Positions 1 through 11,709 of a stretch of 64,000 nucleotides of DNA are shown here, one piece after another. The translations under genes and the position numbers were made by a program. This DNA comes from Fulvia fulva (lineage: Eukaryota; Ascomycota; Dothideomycetes; Mycosphaerellales; Mycosphaerellaceae): the NCBI RefSeq assembly GCF_020509005.1, contig NC_063018.1, forward strand, positions 4,622,796 to 4,686,795. Direction: 5' to 3'. Below the pieces are notes generated by a model. That model saw nothing but the letters and a program-made list of their open reading frames with translations. It made no database searches and had not been told where the DNA came from. Numbering within the stretch: position 1 is the first letter of the stretch; the number at the start of each line of letters is the position of its first letter.

Positions 1-3000
1 AATGCCGACCACTTTCCGTAAGAGAAGGACAAAGTCACGTACGTCTTCTCCCTCCTTCGGGGAGACGCCGCGGCTTAGGTACAACACTACATCGACAACG
101 CTACGCAGACTATCGGCTGCCCGGACGTCCTCACCTTAATATAGGACCTCCGTGCTGCTTTTAGTGATCCAGACCGTAGAGCCACCGCCTAGAACGCTAT
201 CTACAACCTCCTCTAGAAGAATAAGAGCTTCGCCGAGTACCTCGCGGCCTTTAACCGCGACATCGGGTTCACCGGCTATAACAAAGAGACTAAGAAGAGC
301 ACTCTCCGCCGTGGTTTGTTAGTAGAGCTTCTTCGAGCCCTCGAGGACAAGGACGTCGGTACTATAAGCTTCCGTAAGCTCGTCGAGACCTGCTAGCGCC
401 TCGACTCTAACATAAAACATACCGCCTCTCTCCTCGCTTCCCGTTCTTAAGGTCGTTAGCCTCGTAGTCCCGGAAGCCACTTCGCTACTCTACTAGGCGC
501 CGCCGCTCCTACGGCTCTCCCTCCCGTCTCTATAGGTCACGCTATAGATCTCAGCGCTAGTGCCGCCGTCCCTCGAGTCTAGGGCCTCGTTAACGGTAAG
601 CTCACTCCCGAAGAGAAGCTTCGCCGTCGCCAGGCCGGACTCTGCACCTACTACGGCGGTCCAGGCCACATCGTAGCTAACTGTCCGTAGCTCGCTACCC
701 GTAACGCCCGCAACCCGGTTCGCGGCGCTGTCGGCGCTATCGAGCCTACTCCTACTGCTCCCGCTAAGCAGGAAAAAGCCTAGGTCTTCCTCATCGACGC
801 GATGAAGACTAAGAATAACGTTTACCGAAAGTGAAGAGAGGAAAGAAGTTGAGGATCAATATAGTATAGCTAGACCTGTACGACGAGACGGGCAAGGACT
901 ACGCTTGTAAACCGTTCGTCACGAATGTAAATATCGGCTCAAAGAAACTCTCTTCTTCCAATCTCACTCTTATAGACACTAGCGTACTAGGCGAGTCTTT
1001 TATAGACTATAAACTCGCGACCTCTCTCAACCTCGAACCCTAGGAACTGAAGTACCCTCGTACCCTTGAACTCTTTGACGGCACGGAGACTACTACTAGT
1101 AAGATTACTTATATTATATATACGTTAATCACTCTCGAAGGTAAGCGTATGTCGATCACTAGCTTCCTTACGTCCCTACCGTATTAGAAGTTTATCCTCG
1201 GCCTCTACTAGCTTAGACGATACTAACCTATTATCGACTAGACTTCCCTTACTATTAGCTTCCCTCTAGAAGCTCCTCCGGCACCTCCGCCTTCTCCGCC
1301 GCCTCAGCGCGGTCCTAAGTATACTAAGATCTTTTAGGTAAACGCCGCTACCTTTACCACTGCTACTAAGCAGCCCAAAGCTCAAGTCTTCGCCGCCTCT
1401 CTCCGCGATATCGACATCGCCCTCGAGAAGCTCGATAAGAAGCGTACACCTACCGACCCTACTACGAAGGTCCCTCCTTAGGCACACCACATCCTCTACG
1501 TATTCGATACTAAAGCCGCAGACGAGCTGCCTCCTCATCGCCCTTACGACCACAAGATTAAGCTAGAAGAAGGTGTAGAGACACCGTTCGGACCGTTATA
1601 TTCTATATCCCGAGAAGAGCTTATCGTCCTTAAGAGATACCTCGAAGAGAACCTAAAGAAGGGGTTCATTCGAGCGAGCCGTTCTAGCGCTAGTAGTCCC
1701 GTTATGTTCGTTAAGAAGCCCGGCGGTAGTCTACGCTTCTACGTAGACTACCGAGGCTTAAACGCTATTATAAAGAAGAACCGCTACCTAATACCGTTAA
1801 TTTAGGAGACGCTCGAGCGCCTCTCTAAGGCTAAGTACTTCACTAAGCTCGATGTTATCGCTACGTTTAATAGGTTACGAATGGCAGAAGGACACGAGTA
1901 TCTCATAGCCTTCCGTACTCGCTACGGGCTGTTCGAGTCGCTCGTTATGCCCTTCGGCGTTTGTAACGGGCCTAGTACCTTCTAGAACTTTATTAACGAC
2001 ATCCTTTAGGAGTTCCTCGATCAGTTCTACACTGCCTATATCGACGACATCCTAGTCTATAGCGAGACTAAGGAGGAGCACCGCGAGCACGTCTATAAGG
2101 TCCTTTAGAAGCTCGTAGACGCCGGCTTGTAGCTCGACATCGACAAGTACGAGTTTGAGAAGACCGAAGTCAAGTTCCTTAGTTTGATCATTACCGCAGA
2201 CGGCATTAAGATGGACCAAGAGAAGATCGACGCTATCGTCGAATAGGATGCTCCTACGAACGTCAAAGAGGTCTAGGGTTTCCTAGGCTTTGCCAACTTC
2301 TACCGCCGCTTTATCTACGCATTTTCGGGCGTAGTACGCCCTTTGACGAAGCTCACGCGCAAGGGTGAGAAGTTCGCCTAGACCGACGAATGCCAGGAGG
2401 CTTTTGACTTACTTAAAGCGAAGTTTGTTAAGAACCCGCTTCTACGGCACTTCGATTTCGAACTGGAGACCCGTGTAGAGACCGACGTATCCGACGGCGT
2501 AGTGGGCGGTGTCCTACTACAACGCCGCTCGCCTAAATCCCCCTAGTTACCTGTCGCCTTCCTCTCTAAGAAGATGACCGCTACGGAGTGTAACTACGAG
2601 ATCTACGACAAGGAGCTTCTCGCTATCGTCAAAGCTTTCGAAGAGTGGCGCCCCGAGCTCGAAGGCTCTACTATGCCCGTCCAAGTAAGCTCCGACTATA
2701 AGAACCTCGTCTACTTTATAAAGAGCAAGCTGCTTAATCGTCGCTAGGCCCGCTAGAGCGAGTTCCTCTCCCGGTTCAACTTCGTGATCTCGTATACGCC
2801 CGGCAAGGCCAACTCGATGGCCGACGCCCTTACCCGCCGCCCTAGTGACTCTCTAGTTGATCGAAGAGGGGGCCGGCAAATCGTAGGGCAACAAGTTATT
2901 AAAGAGCACAACCTCTCTTCCGAGCTTCGAGAGTACCTATCGAACGGCTAGCCTACGCTCGCCGCTTCCTTTGCTACTCTCGTGCTCGCTCCTGCCTACC

Positions 3001-5351
3001 TTGACGAGAGTGACGATGAATCCGAGCCTGAAGAATACGCCTCGGACGCTAAGGACTTGAACGACGATAAAGAGGGCTTAGTAACGACCGACGGCTTATC
3101 CGAATCAGACTTTAAGGGGTTTAATAATAAGGAGCAGCCCGAAGGCATCATAGCACGAGTACGAACAGCGTACGATGCCGACATAGACGCCCAAGAGTTA
3201 GTTCAGGCCCTTGAATCTAGCGCGAGGACATTCCCGGGCTTCTCGCTGTCCGAGTACGAGCTCTAGGAAGGTGTCGTCTACTTCCGTAAGAAGCTTTACG
3301 TACCGCAGCCCGAAGGCTCTAATATCCGAGCTGAGATTCTTCAAATCATCTACGACTCCGCCTCTAGGGGTCACCTAGGCGTAGCTAAGACCCACAAGCT
3401 CCTCGCTAGGTATTACTAGTGGCCGTATTCCTAGAAGGACGTCCGCCGCTACGTGCTGAACTACGCTACTTACCGAAGAGCCAAAGCTAACCGCCACCGT
3501 CCCTACGGTCTCTTGCACCCTCTCCCGGCTCCTGATCGTCCGTAGAAGCATATCACTATAGACTTTATCACCGATCTTCCTTACGGCAAGACCTTTAGCG
3601 GCGTGAAAGCAAAGGCCCTTCTAGTGATCGTAGACCGTTACTCTAAGGACCGGTATATGATCCCGTGCTAGAGCATGACCGTAAAGGAGACTACTCGCTT
3701 ATTCTACGAATTCGTCTAGCGCTTTCAAGGCCTCCCGGATAGCATCACCTCTAACAGAGGCACCTAGTTCATCTCGTACTTCTAGAAGCGTCTATGTGCT
3801 ATCCTAGGTATTAAGCATAACCTCTCGACTAGTTTTTAGCTACAGACCGACGGCCAGACCGAAATTACGAACGCTATCCTCGAGCAGGTCCTTCGTCACT
3901 TCGTCGACTACTACTAGAAGGATTGGCCTCAGCATATCCCTACGGTAGAGTTCGCTACTCGTAACTAGGACTCGGAGACTACTAGCTACTCTCCCTTCTA
4001 TACTACGAGAGGTTACTACCCTCGTACAGGCATAGAACTAGAAGAACCTGTCCCGCCTACCAAAGACGTAAACGAGCAAGTAGTAGACGAGTTCGCTACT
4101 ATACTCTCACAGATCTATAAAGAAGTTCACGACGAGATGGTGTACGCACAAGCAATCTACGAGGATCAAGCCAATCGTCGTCGCTAGCTAGCTCCCGACT
4201 ACTAAGTAGGCGATATAGTCTACCTTAACTCTAAGAACATCAAGACAGACCGCCCCTCTAAGAAGCTGAACTAGAAGAACCTAGGTCCTTTTGAGATCAC
4301 CGAGCGTATTAGTTCACACGCCTACCGTCTAGCTCTTCCTACGAACATAAAGATCTACGACGTCTTCTATCCCGTACGCCTTCGGCCGTCGGCTAAGGAC
4401 CTATTCCCGAACCAAAACTAAGACATGCTAGGTCCTCCCGATGAGATAGAAGTCGACGAGCCTATTAACCTACCTTCTAACGACTATGCCGTCCGTAAGA
4501 TCCGGGGAATCCGCGTAGAGCCTAACGACGTTAAAGGACTACCGCCGATCAAGTATAAAGTCGAATAGTAAGGTTGCCCTAAGTAGGATACCTTATAGGA
4601 ACCTATCCAACATATCATCTTTAATCGTTAAGCAATCGAAGAATACTACGCCCGCGCAGACGGCCTAGAAGTCAACATCGGTAGGCTCTTCGAATCTGAG
4701 CTCTTCGACGGGGCTTACTAATGGTGTATCGACTATGACATCAGGCCTAGGCCTAGTACTAAAGCTGAACATCCTCGATATATAGAACTACTACGGCTTC
4801 GTAGGAACTTAGCTTTGTTCGGGGGGGCTACTGTCATAGTCTCCCTATAGAGTGTACAGAAGGTGGGGACAGAAGAGCCTCAGAGTGCTTAGAAGTCGTC
4901 AAGAAGTGACAGTCCAGCTTGGTGTATAAGCGCTAAGAATCATATGCCCCGTAACATTCACTACGGGACCCAGCCCTCCAAATTCACCCCTCTACCAAAC
5001 CTTGACAGATTCACTTCGGCTCGTGACTGTGTGACTCACGGCACTCCCGCGAGCACCCGCGACTGCGCTGGACCCTAGAAGAAGCACGTGGAAGACTCGG
5101 AACGTAGGGCAGGTTGGAATAAGGTTTTGAGCAAAGCTACTAAGCGCGGCTCCGCACGGGTTAGCCCTGTTGATGCGGGGACACGCACTCGCGAGGGTCG
5201 CGTATAAATATCTGGCCTTCCCTAGGCCTCTCTTGCTTTCTTCGTCCTTTGTTTTGTGTAGCAATCATACTATACCCTTTTGCATCTGCACTTCGCACCT
5301 ACATTCTCGCTTTCACCCTTACATCTCATAGGCCAGGCTCTCGCCCTAACA
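1..5351 (+). mobile_element. Gypsy-1 copy A, RIP-degraded LTR retrotransposon (5' part outside window)
   Basis: The plus strand reads as a Ty3/Gypsy polyprotein broken mostly by TAG/TAA codons. In order: a Gag tail with a zinc knuckle near 643-684 (second Cys read as Tyr, TGC to TAC), a protease-like DTS near 970, reverse transcriptase with YIDD at 2037-2048, RNase H from about 2450, integrase from about 3330, and a chromodomain-like tail near 4550. Stops sit where Gln or Trp is expected, and CpG is kept while CpA/TpG are depleted, as RIP produces. This copy keeps more CpA than copies B and C, so it is less mutated. The sequence after its 3' LTR continues an old Copia reading frame, so it inserted into that Copia. 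The 5' LTR and left TSD lie outside the window. Confidence 0.9.
4832..5351 (+). repeat. 3' LTR of Gypsy-1 copy A (520 bp)
   Basis: It starts TGTCATAGTC after a G-rich tract (probable polypurine tract) and ends CCCTAACA. It matches the 519-bp LTRs of copies B and C, with fewer RIP changes. It is the full-length form and contains a 77-bp stretch that the 443-bp solo LTRs at 14809 and 63472 lack. Confidence 0.9.
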
Positions 5352-6391
5352 ATATAAATAATGCTTTTACCTAAAGTAGCCTTCTTAAAGACATCTATAT
5401 AATCCTACCCCTAGGAGTTGAAGCACCTCTAAACATAGTGTTCAAGGTCCTATAAAGCCTTTATAGGCTTAAGCAAGTAGCTAGAGACTAGAATAAGCTC
5501 TATATTACGAAGCTAGAGAAGATTAGATTTACCTAGTCCTAGGTAGATCTATACCTACTTATCTATACGGATAGAGACCTTATAGTCCTTACCTATATAG
5601 ATGACATACCTATTATAGCTCCGAAGCTATTAGATGTTTAGTAGTTTAAGGCTAAGCTTAGAAAAGTGTTTAAGATTAAAGATCTTAGTGAACCTACAAA
5701 GATCCTTAGAATAAGGATTATAAGAGACAGGTCCTAAGGCACTTTAAAGCTTAATTAAGTATACTATATCTACGCTAACTTAGCCAAGATGAGCATAGCT
5801 AGAGAGAAGGCTACGCTAACCTACTTACCTATAGAGAGCTACGAGCATTTAGTGCCTACGGTACCTATAGATAAGAGGTGTAACAAACAGGTTTACTAGA
5901 GCTATAATAGTACCTAGATGTGGCTAATGACAATAACAAGGCCAGACTTAGTATTCCCCCTTAGAAGAATTAGCTCATTTGTTGCTAATCCCTCGTAGCA
6001 GTATATAAAGGCTTTAAAGAAGCTCTCCCGATACCTACGGTCGTACCCAGACCTAGGTCTTATATATAGAAAGGGAAGGGGCAATCTCTAGGGACACTCG
6101 GACTCTAACTATGCTATAGAGAAAGTGGATAGAGTCTTAATTCTAGGATACGTATAGTTCCTTTATAGATCACCTATGTCCTAGATAAGTAGGAAGTAGA
6201 AGTCTGTTATAACATTAACAATAGAAGCTAAGTTTATAGCTATAAACGCAGCCGTAAAGTAGTTACAATTTCTTGCTACTGTCCTTAGGGAAATGGGGTG
6301 CCCAGAACTGGTAGGAAAGAGCTCTTTCTAGCCGAGTGTAAGGGCAAGTAAGGGTATAGTTGACGAGCTAAGGCTAGTCAAGCTTATAGGT
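5352..6391 (+). mobile_element. Old RIP-mutated Copia-1, RT/RNase H segment
   Basis: This is the continuation of a Copia pol whose left part lies beyond Gypsy-1 copy A. It is nearly identical to 28897-29938 of the other RIP-mutated Copia and is the mutated counterpart of about 9610-10650 in the young Copia. Many TAG codons interrupt it. The young Copia interrupts it after TAGGT (6387-6391), and it resumes at 11121. Confidence 0.88.
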
Positions 6392-6609
6392 TGTTGAGAA
6401 TATGCAGGTCATAGGGTCAACATTGAGTGCTTAGGGGGATTAGTAATCAGGGCTTGCTAGTCAAGTCCTGAGTACAGCTGTCCCTCCTGAAACACCTACA
6501 CCAACACCGGCGATACTGTATGTAGATACACGCTATCCCATTAGGTCCTTCTTCGTCTTTGGTGTGATCCGCCGTCTTCCACTGCTGCGCAACTCGTACC
6601 TGTTTAACA
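6392..6609 (+). repeat. 5' LTR of young Copia (218 bp)
   Basis: It begins TGTTGAGAAT and ends CTGTTTAACA. I found no mismatch to the 3' LTR at 10903-11120. Confidence 0.93.
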
Positions 6610-6623
6610 GGTTATGAGCCCGG
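6610..6623 (+). other. Primer-binding site matching the initiator tRNA-Met anticodon arm
   Basis: The bases directly after the 5' LTR read GGTTATGAGCCCGG. The reverse complement contains GGGCTCATAACC, the anticodon stem-loop (CAU anticodon) of eukaryotic initiator tRNA-Met. Drosophila copia and yeast Ty5 are known to prime from a tRNA-iMet half cut in the anticodon loop. The same site, with one RIP change, follows the LTR at 20106. Use here is inferred. Confidence 0.7.
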
Positions 6624-7167
6624 GTTAGCAACTCGGTGTTTCACCCTCGACAAAGTCGTATTGGAGTTATTCCTCTTCAGAACAAAAGGAAGGCAGACTG
6701 GAGGCCGCACCCGCATTGCACAGGAAGCTACAGCCGCGCTGTAGGTGCATATAAGACGTGAAAGAGCCTAGTGAGGCACTGTCAGACTCCGAGTCAGGGA
6801 GCCTGTGCCAATACCTCAGACAAGTGGGCGAGCTTACTGAGAAGAGTCGCTCTCCGGACATCGCGTTCGCATCGACTAACTGTTCCGTCTGAGAGAGCCG
6901 TAGTGTCTCAGAACACCCTCCCCTGAGAGAGCTACAGACAGTGTCTCAGAAACACGATCCTTACGACCGACTTTCCTCGCTTTCTTGTGGACAGCCATTC
7001 TCTCCACTATCAACCTCGCGTTCGGTTCACCTCCTATCGATCCGATCGCGTACGAACGAATACCTTTCTTCTGTAGGCAGCCATCCTGTCCTATATATAA
7101 AAGCATGGAGGAAACCGGACACAGCACCCTTGGTAGGAGGAGAGCAGCACCTATCCTAACCAAGGAC

Positions 7168-10100
7168 AACTAGAGGACATGGTTCTCATTGATACAAGAC
7201 CATCTTGAAGCTCAAGATGTGCTTTGGGTTGTAGATGGAGGCCATCTATTATCAAGCACACCCAGCTCCTCAACACCATCTGAGTCATCAGATCCCTTAC
7301 CTGGACTTGAAGAGTCAAGATACAGTCCAGTTGGGAGGAAAGCAAATAGATGAGACAAGCTGGAGAGATCTGGCTCAAGATGAGGGCAAAGTACAGCAAG
7401 GTTCATGCTGCATATGCAGTGACAGTTGTTCAAGAATTGATCAACTTCAGAATGATAGATGGCATGACCATCAGACAGGCCTGGGTCCACCTTGGCAATC
7501 TTGTAAGAAGGATTGCTGAAGTTGACCCAGCAGAGGCTCACTACAGAGAGCCTATAAGGAAGCTGAAGCATCTGCTTCAAGCCCTGCCTGAGGTGTATCT
7601 TGGGACCAAGAACACTATCCTGGCCTAGCCAGGACTGTCATATGAAGATTGTCTACAACTGCTTGAGTCACATGAATCCAGGCTGGAAGTTGCATCCAAG
7701 GAAACAGCAATGTTTGTAGGAAGAGGTTTCCAGGGCAAGATCACCTGCCATCTCTGTCATGGTGATCATGTGATCAAGGATTGCCCACACCTCTCTGGAG
7801 CCAAGCATGCTGTCAGGAAGGACAAGCTCAACAGAGGAAACACCTCTGTTGCAAAGAGACAATCATCACCACCGAGAACGAGGTCCCCATCCCCAAGCCT
7901 GAGGGACATCCTAGTGGTGATGAAGGACCTTACAAGGAAGAGCCTGTGCAACCCAGGAAGACTTATCAGACCCTGAGACACCATCAGAGGATGATGAAGT
8001 TGATGAGGTTGCCCATTCAACTGTGGAAGCCAAAAGCAAGTACCCCTCCTCAGAGTGGTTGCTTGACTCTTGTGCTTCATCCCATATGACTGACCAGGAT
8101 TCACTTTTCAGGACCCTGAAACCTCTTCAGAAGAGGAAGTGGATCAAGGTTGGGGGTGGCTACCTACATGCCACACATGAGGGGAGTGCAGTGATGGGTG
8201 GTCCTTCTGGGAAGCAGATTGTCTTGAAGAATGTTTTGTTTGTTCCTGGCCTTGGAGTTAGCCTTGTCTCTTGGAATCAGTTCAGCCAACAGTTTGCTGT
8301 CCAACCGCCCAGTTTCACCCTCAAATCCCTTCCTGGAAAACCTGTTGTCCAGACAAAGCTGAGAGGGGGTGTTCCATTCATTCAAAGTGTTTCAGAGCAG
8401 CTTGAAGCTATGCCTCAAGCATATGCCTCTCTATAGGAGCATGACTTGGATCTGTCCAAGTTAGGTACACATTTTGAGTGTGAATTGGAACAGGCTATGA
8501 CTGCCACTGAGTCCCAGGACCAGTGGGAGCTATAGCATAGAAGATGTGCACACCTTAGCAAGGGACTGCTAAGAAACCTGCATAGAGTCACTGACAAGAA
8601 AGATCCCATTCCTGTTCCTTCTGAACACCAGAACTGCAAGGTCTGCTCCCTTGCAGACATGAGGAAGTTCAAAGGACCTGCCACAGAGAGGAAAGGAGAG
8701 AGGCTGGCCCTCATCTCTATTGACATCTGTGGGCCTTTTCAAGGTGCAGTCTCAAGACTTGGCTTCAAGTACTGGCTTGAGATTGTAGACAACTTCTTGA
8801 GGAAGAAGTGGGTAGTCCCTTTGAAGGCTAGGAGTGATGCTCCTACAGCTCTAAAGGAATGGAAGGTTCAGGTAGAGAACAGCTCAAGGTGTTTTCTATC
8901 TGCAATCCGTAGTGATGGTGCAAGGGAAATTCTTTCCTTGCTAAAACAGTGTTTGTGCAACTTCCCCAACCTCCAAAAGACATTAGAGAGTACCAGAAGA
9001 TTGGAGTAGAGGGGACTCCAAGAAAAGAAAAGGAAGAGGAACTTGTTCAGGAGGATCAACCTCAACAGCCACCTCAGCTTGCAGGCAACAAGAGGTCAAG
9101 GGGGGATGAAGATGATGGCTCTGCTGAGCATGAAGCCAAGCATCATAGGGCATTGATTGCTCAGATGTTTCATCTTGATCCAACTATGAGCTGGGTTGAG
9201 GAAATCCTGAATGATGTGGAGGGATATGCATTTGCTGCTGTTAGGCAGGCCATAGCCTACCGGCAGGAAGTGCCAATCCCAAAGTCCTATAAGGAGGCAG
9301 TGGGAGACCCCAATTGGGGACATATGTGGAAAGAGGCAATCCAGAAAGAACTTATTGCCTTAGGAAGCAACAACACCTTGGATCCAGTTGTACTACCAAG
9401 GGGTGCAAACCTGGTTACATCTAAGTGGGTTTTTGATGTGAAAAGAATGATCAGTAGAGCCATTGAAGAGTTCAAGGCAAGACTGGTTGTAAGAGGGTTT
9501 TCACAGAAATATGGTGTTGACTTTGAAAAGACCTTTGCACCTACTGTTAGGCATGATACCCTTAGGGTCTTCATGGCTGTAGTATGTGAGAGAGATCTTG
9601 AGATGCACCAGGTGGATGTGAACAATGCTTTCACCGAAAGCAGCCTTCTTGAAGACATCTACATGATCCCACCCCCAGGTGTCGAAATTCCACCAAATAT
9701 GGTCTTCAAGGTCCTTAGAAGCCTGTATGGACTGAAGCAAGCAGCTAGAGATTAGAACAAGCTCTGTGTTGCCAAGCTAGAACAGATTGGATCCACCTAG
9801 TCCCAGGTGGATCCATGCCTACTCATCCACAGAGGAAGAGACATCATGGTCCTCACCTATGTGGATGACATCCCCATTGCAGCTCCAAAGCTGTCAGATG
9901 TTCAGTGGTTCAAGGCTGAATTTAGAAGAGTGTTCAAGATCAAAGATCTTGGGGAACCTGAGAAGATCCTTGGAATGAGGATTACAAGAAACAGGTCCCA
10001 AGGTACTGTAAAGCTTGATCAAGGACACTACATCCAAACTAACCTTGCCAAGATGGGCATCTCTCCAGAGAAGGCCACACCCACACTCTCACCTATGGAC

Positions 10101-10859
10101 AGCTATGAGGATCTGAGACCTTCAGCTACTATGGATGAGAGGTGCAACAAACAGGAGTACCAGAGTTGCAATGGTACCTGGATGTGGCCAATGACAATGA
10201 CAAGGCCAGACCTTGCTTTCCCCCTTGGAAGAATCAGCTCATATGTTGCTGACCCTTCAAAGCAACATCTTAGAGCCTTGAAGAAACTCTCCAGATATCT
10301 GAGATCATACCCAGACCTGGGCTTGATGTACAGAAGAGGAGGAGGTATTCTCCAGGGATACTCAGATTCTGATTATGCCATAGACAAGGCAGACAGAGTC
10401 TCAATCCTTGGACATGTGTGGTTCCTTTGTGGATCACCTGTGTCCTGGATGAGTAGGAAGCAGAAGTCTGTTGCCACATCAACAATGGAGGCTGAGTTCA
10501 TGGCCATGAATGCAGCAGCTAAGTAGTCACAGTTTCTTGCTGCAGTCCTTAGAGAGATGAGGTGTCCTGACCTGGTTGGAGAGTGTTCATTCCAACCTAG
10601 GATGAAGGCAAGCAGTACTGTTGATGAGCTGAGACCCGTGAAGCTTATGGGTGACAACCAAGCAGCTTTGACCTTTGTCAAAAATGCCCATGTCCATGAC
10701 AGGTCAAAGCATATTGATGTGGCATACTACTATGTCAGGAATCTCTAGTGGCAAAAGAAGATTGCAGTGGATTACTGCCACACAAAGGACATAGTTGCTG
10801 ATGGGCTGACTAAGCCCCTCAATGGCCAGCAGTTTCAAAACTTTGTGAGGCAGCTCTAG
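7168..10859 (+). pseudogene. Young Copia gag-pol, broken
   Basis: It encodes a Copia polyprotein in pieces. First comes a Gag of the DUF4219/UBN2 type (RTWFSLIQDHLEAQ motif near 7171), shifting frame near 7345. A zinc knuckle CHLCHGDHVIKDC follows near 7750. The protease motif is WLLDSCASSHM near 8060, where the usual DSGA is DSCA. Integrase has its zinc-binding N-terminus and core start (8540-8945), then a deletion. Reverse transcriptase has YVDD at 9858-9869, and RNase H runs to the TAG at 10857. In-frame TAGs near 7171, 7627, 8434, 8533, 9753, 9798, 10524 and 10746 mostly replace Trp or Gln, as light RIP does. No single long frame survives. A G-rich tract before 10903 is the probable polypurine tract. 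Confidence 0.88.
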
Positions 10860-10902
10860 CTTGTATAAGGGATTGTTTGAGACCTTCTGACCTGAGTGGG
10901 AG

Positions 10903-11120
10903 TGTTGAGAATATGCAGGTCATAGGGTCAACATTGAGTGCTTAGGGGGATTAGTAATCAGGGCTTGCTAGTCAAGTCCTGAGTACAGCTGTCCCTCCTG
11001 AAACACCTACACCAACACCGGCGATACTGTATGTAGATACACGCTATCCCATTAGGTCCTTCTTCGTCTTTGGTGTGATCCGCCGTCTTCCACTGCTGCG
11101 CAACTCGTACCTGTTTAACA
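10903..11120 (+). repeat. 3' LTR of young Copia (218 bp)
   Basis: It matches the 5' LTR throughout by eye and is followed by the TAGGT duplication. Confidence 0.93.
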
Positions 11121-11376
11121 TAGGTAATAACTAAGCCGCTTTAATACTTATTAAAGATGCCTATATATATAAAAGGTTAAAGCATATTAATGTTATATAT
11201 AACTATGTTAGACATCTCTAGTAGTAGAAAAAGATTGTAGTAGACTACTACTATATAAAGGATATAGCTACTAATAGGTTAATAAAGCTCCTTAATAGCT
11301 AGTAGTTCTCAAACTTTATAAAATAGCTCTAGCTTACGTAAAGGGATTATAGGAGACTATATAGCCTAAGTAGGAG
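11121..11376 (+). mobile_element. Old Copia-1, end of pol (continuation of 5352-6391)
   Basis: After the second TAGGT, the RIP-mutated RNase H end resumes where it stopped at 6391. It matches 29934-30187 of the other RIP-mutated Copia and ends at the LTR at 11377. Confidence 0.85.
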
Positions 11377-11709
11377 TGTTAAGAACATATAGGCCGTAGG
11401 ACAAGTATATAGGTATAGGTGTGTTATATAACTAGATCACGTAACTAGGGTTACTAGCCTATAGGCTAGTAAATAGTATCTATCTATACTAATACCGGCG
11501 ATACTATATGTAGTTACACGCTATCCTATTAGGTCCTTCTTTGTCTTTTGTATAATTCGCCGTCTTCTACTACTACGTAACTCGTCCTATTTAATATATA
11601 CTAATACTAGCGATACTATATATTGATATACGCTATCCTATCAGGTCCTTCTCCGTCTTTCGTATAATCCGCCGTCTTCTACTACTACGTAACTCGTAAC
11701 TATTTAATA
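11377..11709 (+). repeat. RIP-mutated Copia LTR followed by a second partial LTR
   Basis: 11377-11596 is a Copia LTR (starts TGTTAAGAAC, ends TATTTAATA) with an internal deletion relative to 30188-30421. 11597-11709 repeats only its 3' half, again ending TATTTAATA. Copia LTR 3' ends therefore lie in tandem, as unequal recombination or a truncated second copy would leave. Confidence 0.8.

Larger units (their letters stand above)
6392..11120 (+). mobile_element. Young Copia element nested in old Copia-1 (4,729 bp)
   Basis: Two 218-bp LTRs, with no difference found by eye, flank the element. It has a perfect 5-bp TSD TAGGT (6387-6391 and 11121-11125). The empty site survives in the other RIP-mutated Copia near 29930, which confirms both boundaries. 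CpA and TpG are abundant, so RIP is light, but several TAG codons at Gln/Trp positions, frame changes and a roughly 0.7-kb integrase deletion make it non-autonomous. It inserted into an already degraded member of its own family. Confidence 0.93.

Noticed and set aside
1..4831. Reassigned TAG codon as explanation for long frames with TAG only
   Set aside because: TAA also occurs at Gln positions, copies differ in which sites are changed, and the gene-island and chromovirus frames use normal stops. RIP explains the pattern.
4992..5264. Minus-strand ORF of 90 codons, also at 14961-15164 and 63632-63892
   Set aside because: It lies wholly within Gypsy LTRs, varies in length with the LTR deletion, and is lost in RIP-mutated copies. 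No domain.
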